Below, piece after piece: positions 59,811 through 64,000 of a stretch of DNA of 64,000 nucleotides (position 1 is its first letter; each line of letters begins with the position of its first letter). The stretch lies in the NCBI GenBank assembly GCA_948567375.1, contig OX419759.1:60540593-60604592 (forward strand), written 5' to 3'. Source of the stretch: Lunularia cruciata (Eukaryota > Streptophyta > Marchantiopsida > Lunulariales > Lunulariaceae). The notes under the pieces are model-generated. The model did not search any database and was not told where the DNA came from. It saw nothing but the letters and a program-made list of their open reading frames with translations. Position numbers and translations under genes: made by a program.

Positions 59811-60103
59811 AAACCTCCAAATCAAGTGAATCCTTCCCCAATTTAATAGATCTCCAAGTATTCTACCAATTTGGAAAATCTGTACATCCCTAATTTGAGA
59901 GGATGGGTTCCTCAATCTAGCTCCAATTTTTCCCCTTAGGACTCAATTTGCACCACCACAACCTCCAATTTCACTTTCTTTCTTTCAAGTTGAACACCCA
60001 TTGACTCAATTCAATCTCGATTCCACAAAACTTGGGAGTGCTTCCACACACCATCCGCCCAACTGTCAATTTGACTATCATTCTACAATAGTTCCCACAA
60101 AGC

Positions 60104-60659
60104 TGTTGCACATGATCTACTCTTTAAGAAATCAAGCAATGATCTCCCAGGCCTAGAAATACTACCAATGCCCACTCTTCCTACACCCTATTTCCTCCTA
60201 ATTTCACTTCTCTAATATAATCAATTTAGTTCACACTCAACTCAAATCAAAAATCAATTATTAAACTCAAGAAAATGCAAACAATAAGCATTGATTGTAT
60301 TGTCAAGCCACACCCACTCTAGCTAAGAGACTCAAAGTGATGCTAGTTGGCCTTTATTCACCATAACCAAAAATTCAAAGACTCAACATCAAAGAAGTGA
60401 ACTCTCTAGAGCTACACTTCAAAGGTATAACCTTGGACTAGACCTAACACTCCAACAGTAAAACGGTATCACCAACGACTCATCTAACAGTGTGAATATG
60501 TGATTGAAGGTAGCTCCAACGGCATGATCAATAGACCTAACACAAAATCAAGCCATCATTAAGTAATCTTTGAACAACTATTGATATAACTATGACTACC
60601 GAGATTAATATTCCAATGTTCGAGCAAACCAGCTTTGGTACTACAAATGTTATGATGCA
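60104..60659 (-). mobile_element. LTR, gypsy family B, reverse orientation
   Basis: Reverse complement of the family-B LTRs at 35.3 and 36.1 kb: CTACAAATGTTATGATGCA at its right end, GAAGTGAACTCTCTAGAGCT and CACTCTAGCTAAGAGACTCA in the middle. The left border is approximate. Probably the 5' LTR of the minus-strand gag to its left. Confidence 0.7.
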
Positions 60660-62560
60660 ATCACAAAATCAATTAAAATTAATTAATCATTATTTTTTAA
60701 ATTTCATTCTTGTAAAATCATCATTGATTAGTTTATTTTTCAATGGAGTAATGTTGTTTTCTTAGTTATCCTTAAGTGTTACTACTAATAATGTGTATGT
60801 ATTGCATATCCAAATGCAAAGTATATGTAATGCATACATTTTACTATAGACATAACGAGAAGCTTAAATTTACTACTCCTTTGGAATATAATTTGGAGGA
60901 CCTCTATACTTTAAAATCCTTTAATTTTTGATAATATTTCTTATATATTTATTATTATTAAATCAAATATTTACTTGAGTGTTAACATACATGTAGCCAT
61001 CATATTTTTATAATATCTCTTAATTATGTAGCTGAAGCCATTGGTCTATAGGTCACTTGAATTGTTAATAAAAGCAAGACTTTCATCAAGCAAATTGATA
61101 AAATATAATATAATATTTATTGTAAATATAAATTTTTTATGGGAATAGCATTATAGTTTAATCTATTGATGATAAATCCATTCATAATGAAAATGAAGAA
61201 AATATGAAGAAATTTTTTAAAATTTATATGATATTTTTAGATATTGATAAATATAATTTTGCAAATGGATAAGGAATGAAATTACACATTGTACTAGAAT
61301 ATTATCACCAAGTCATAAAATTTATGCTTTCAAGTATATATTTTCATATGAAAATATTTGTTTTAATTATAATGAGTGAAATAATTCTATATATGTAAAT
61401 TTTAATTAATTTAATATATGTGTCATTGATGATCCTCGTTCCTCAATAATATTCTTTAAAAGAACATTTGTAATAGTTAAGTATTAAAAGTTAGGAGAAG
61501 CTCTTAGTTAAAATGTTGTTCTTATAATTTAACAATAAATATGATGATGTAAATTATTATAATAATAGAAAGTATAAGTTTGATTTGAACTTAAAAATAT
61601 ACACATATTTTAGAGATTATAATGTAAAATAGTTTAATTGGATTCAACTATTAGTTCTATAATCATTTGCAGACAATTCAAGAAAATGGGAGATTTTTAT
61701 CAATCTTACATTTGGTATTAAATGAGTTTATTATTTACTATTTATACTGAAATTAACTCAATGACCATATAGTATAGAATAAATATAGAAGTTATCCTTA
61801 ACATCTACTTACTATATATATATATATGAATAATGAAGTAGTTAATATCCAGAAGCTGGACTCCACCCTACGTAATGCTTTTTCCCACCACTATCGTTTT
61901 GGATCAGGTCCATTGGTCCAAGCTTAGAAGGTCACATTTAAAAGGATCAAAAAAGTTCCTTGACAGAAATATAGATAGTGTCTTCTTACTCGATTGATTC
62001 TTTTCTGAAATATTTGGAATGGTCTTCGTTCTCATTCCAGTCAATCAGAAAATCAAATAGATTTTGCATTGCTGATTAATTGCAAACGTATAATATATAA
62101 TAATTATCTTATTTGGCTACTGTGGTTTCTATTAAATAGTGTTTACTTGCTAAATTACGTTGATGTGATCCTATTTAGATAAATATTCATCCATCAAATT
62201 TCAGAAAATAAAATAATTTACTGTTTCAAGGAATTTTAAATTCTAAACGTATTTCATTTATTTAAATAATTTATTTTATTATTTAAATAATTAATTGACA
62301 TTTTTCTTTTATTAGCAATCTACTGGATATCTAACGAAAAGAAATAAACCACTAGTTGGCAGAGGCCCTTATCTGGTCTATTATCGTCGAACTCATGAAG
62401 GTGGCATTGTCTTGTCTAAACAATGAAGAGACAACTCGTTAAATAAAGAAACAGGCGTAGGATAAATAAAGAAGAAAGGTACATTCGCATTTCATGGCTC
62501 ATGGTGCTAATTTAACCCAAACAGCCGCAATTGAGCATTTTCAACACCGTTGATCGAGTA
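60660..62560. other. AT-rich intergenic stretch, nothing recognised
   Basis: Very AT-rich with a TA microsatellite near 61816-61827 and a few short runs of repeated ATTTAAATAATT near 62260-62295. No coding pattern. Confidence 0.5.
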
Positions 62561-62795
62561 TCAAATGGCAGAGTCCTGCACAGAGACTAACCTGAAGTAA
62601 TGACCTCCTTTGCGTTGCGGGGAGTGCCTTCCGCGTGCAGAAGTTCTTACTTGTGCACCGACACGTGGATCCACATTTGGACCGGGTTGTTATTTGGGGC
62701 ACGATGGGCCTTTGCCTGCCTAGATCGGCAAAAGATCACAGGATCGTGAAATCTTGTAATAAAGTCAACATGTCAACAAGGTTGACCGAACGGGT

Positions 62796-62821
62796 TTCCG
62801 GAAAGGATGTCCTTTCCGGAA
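62796..62821. other. Perfect 12-bp hairpin
   Basis: TTCCGGAAAGGA and its exact complement separated by two bases, in a locally GC-rich patch. Confidence 0.9.
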
Positions 62822-62836
62822 GTGCGATACGATAAA

Positions 62837-62884
62837 TCTCTGCCAGTTTGCCCTAGCTTCTGGCAGAGAAGCTAGGGCAAACTG
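62837..62884. other. Overlapping competing hairpins
   Basis: A perfect 17-bp stem (62844-62860 with 62868-62884, loop TGGCAGA) overlaps a perfect 10-bp stem (62837-62846 with 62860-62869). The two cannot form at once because they share bases. Confidence 0.88.
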
Positions 62885-64000
62885 CCCGCCGTGCCGCGGT
62901 CACGTCGTTTGCCGGACTCACGCGAGTACTCGTAATTCCGGGGGAGGAAAGGGCCCCTCTGGGTAAGGACCAAACAAGACGGCGTCGCCAAGTTCAGCCA
63001 GTAGGTCAAGTCACAGGTCTACAGGGTGTCAGTGAAGCTGTAGGGCAGCTCTCACCAACCACCACAAGGGAAATTTTTATGGAACATGGCGAGAAAATCA
63101 CACAAGTATTCGTTGTAAATTTATGGTGGTTTCCCGATAAGTCCAAAGTCCGGATTTGCTGAAATTTATTTATGGTTTCAGGACCGGTTTAAGGATACGA
63201 GAACAAAATCAGGGGAAGGTTATGAGATAAAATTGATGTAAATTTTATTACTGTGAAAGTAAGAATGATTGAAAGATTATCATGCATTCTTATAAGTATT
63301 AATGATTGACATGTGAAAGAAAATTGTTCTTTGCTTTGGATATTCGAACTTTGAATTTTGAATCCATGCAAGCTTTTCCCTTCTTCCCATGGCTTTCCCA
63401 TGAAAGTTCCTCGTCACACCATGGCAATTTTCCCTCTTGCAAACAACCTTGTGAATGGAAATTTTCACCATCTTCAAACATACAATTATAATAGTTTGAG
63501 GTTTATTTTTCATGGCAAGAGACACAATTTCAAATTCTCCAAGTTCACAAAGCAAATGCAAACTTTGTGTTCCAAAGTGAGAAGTTAAACTTCTTGTGAT
63601 CACCAACTTTGATAATTTGTATGTTGAACTTTGAAAAATCAGATTTTAGAGTAATTGGCAAAGAAGTTACACCTTATTGTGTCAACTATGGATAGCCTCT
63701 CTCAAAAATTTATTTCTCCTCCAATTCTCCCCGCACTTCTCCCATTGGCATTTGTACTTGTTTAAAAATCATTTCACATCATATTCAATCACTCTCATCG
63801 ATTGTTCACTCAAGTCCAAATTCCAAGTCTCTTTGTCTTGACTCTTTGTCCATATCACATTGGATCTCTTGATTTGTAGATCTAGTACCAACAATGCATC
63901 CTCATGTGAATAAATCATTGCTTGCAATCAAACCAAAATGTGATGATGATAGGTTTCATATAGTCCTCATCATTATCCTCAAATTCTTGGTTACTTGGAG
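62885..64000. other. Right-edge intergenic sequence, nothing recognised
   Basis: A GC-richer patch to about 63060, then AT-rich sequence. Open frames near 63190-63606 exist on both strands of the same segment and lack motifs. A gene could start beyond the window. Confidence 0.35.

Larger units (their letters stand above)
57575..60103 (-). pseudogene. gag and leader of the minus-strand family-B element
   Basis: Minus-strand gag: GTIKLDDFIQEFDSWYDLQ (58555-58500), DSYYEFRRAFLKKIELW (about 58430-58370), a Cys/His knuckle CRTCGRPHHKREC (about 57700-57640). Stops are frequent. The upstream leader (59 to 60.1 kb) carries short tandem duplications. The element would have its 5' LTR at 60104-60659. 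Confidence 0.65.

Noticed and set aside
62796..62884. Riboswitch or bacterial-type attenuator
   Set aside because: The competing stems look like one, but this is a eukaryotic nuclear region with no gene immediately downstream and no known riboswitch consensus.
63189..63606. Overlapping frames on both strands near the right edge
   Set aside because: Same segment read in several frames, no motifs and no splice context.

Overview
This is a nuclear segment of a land plant outside the flowering plants, most likely a bryophyte. Host genes are interrupted by introns. The window carries a decayed insertion of plastid DNA that includes chlL, which flowering-plant plastids have lost. Plant Ty3/gypsy chromoviruses primed by initiator-Met tRNA fill much of the sequence. 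The species cannot be fixed from the sequence alone.

Only three host genes can be modelled end to end. All are on the + strand with clean splice sites: a mitoferrin-type mitochondrial carrier (5519-7580, 3 exons, 336 aa), the peroxisomal membrane-protein chaperone PEX19 (20877-22948, 5 exons, 282 aa, ending in a CaaX box), and a thylakoid-lumen Psb27-H2/LPA19-like photosystem II assembly factor (28051-28861, 2 exons, 217 aa). A fourth locus (12459-13770) shows acidic and coiled-coil coding exons but is frameshifted and unidentified. The three good genes are ordinary housekeeping and organelle functions with no evident link to each other.

Layout: 0-2 kb is a minus-strand pogo/Tigger-type transposase pseudogene. 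3.3-4.1 and 10.4-11.0 kb hold two 3' tails of a LINE-like element. 4.1-9.3 kb is the mitoferrin locus. 12.1-13.8 kb holds a G-rich minisatellite and the broken gene. 16.3-17.1 kb is a solo LTR (family A) with a perfect 5-bp target duplication. 17.1-20.5 kb is a C2H2-finger/reverse-transcriptase element. 20.9-22.9 kb is PEX19. 24.8-27.2 kb is a scrambled plastid insertion with pieces of trnL, atpA, psaA, 23S rRNA, atpH, a trnI-like half, psbD, chlL and atpB. 28.0-28.9 kb is LPA19.

From about 32 kb onward the window is a nested retroelement graveyard. It holds gypsy element D (32.1-35 kb), family-B LTRs, an antisense coiled-coil remnant, and a retroelement fragment with a protease and a probable C5 cytosine-methyltransferase domain (39.5-41.35 kb). 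Chromovirus A (41408-48011, TSD GAAGA) and the very young chromovirus C (50766-56408, TSD TTGTG, LTRs differing at 1 of 423 positions) follow. Chromovirus C and a reverse solo LTR A sit inside the gag region of a minus-strand family-B element whose LTR is at 60104-60659. The last 3.3 kb is AT-rich, then a GC-richer patch with striking hairpins near 62.8 kb.

The most interesting signals are these. Element C's LTR carries nine GAAnnTTC heat-shock-element cores directly upstream of its TATA box. Element C looks freshly inserted yet has eleven in-frame stops. The integrase catalytic Glu is Lys in all three gypsy families present. A conserved ~70-codon leader ORF lies between primer site and gag. 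There is also the methyltransferase-bearing retroelement and the scrambled plastid insertion.
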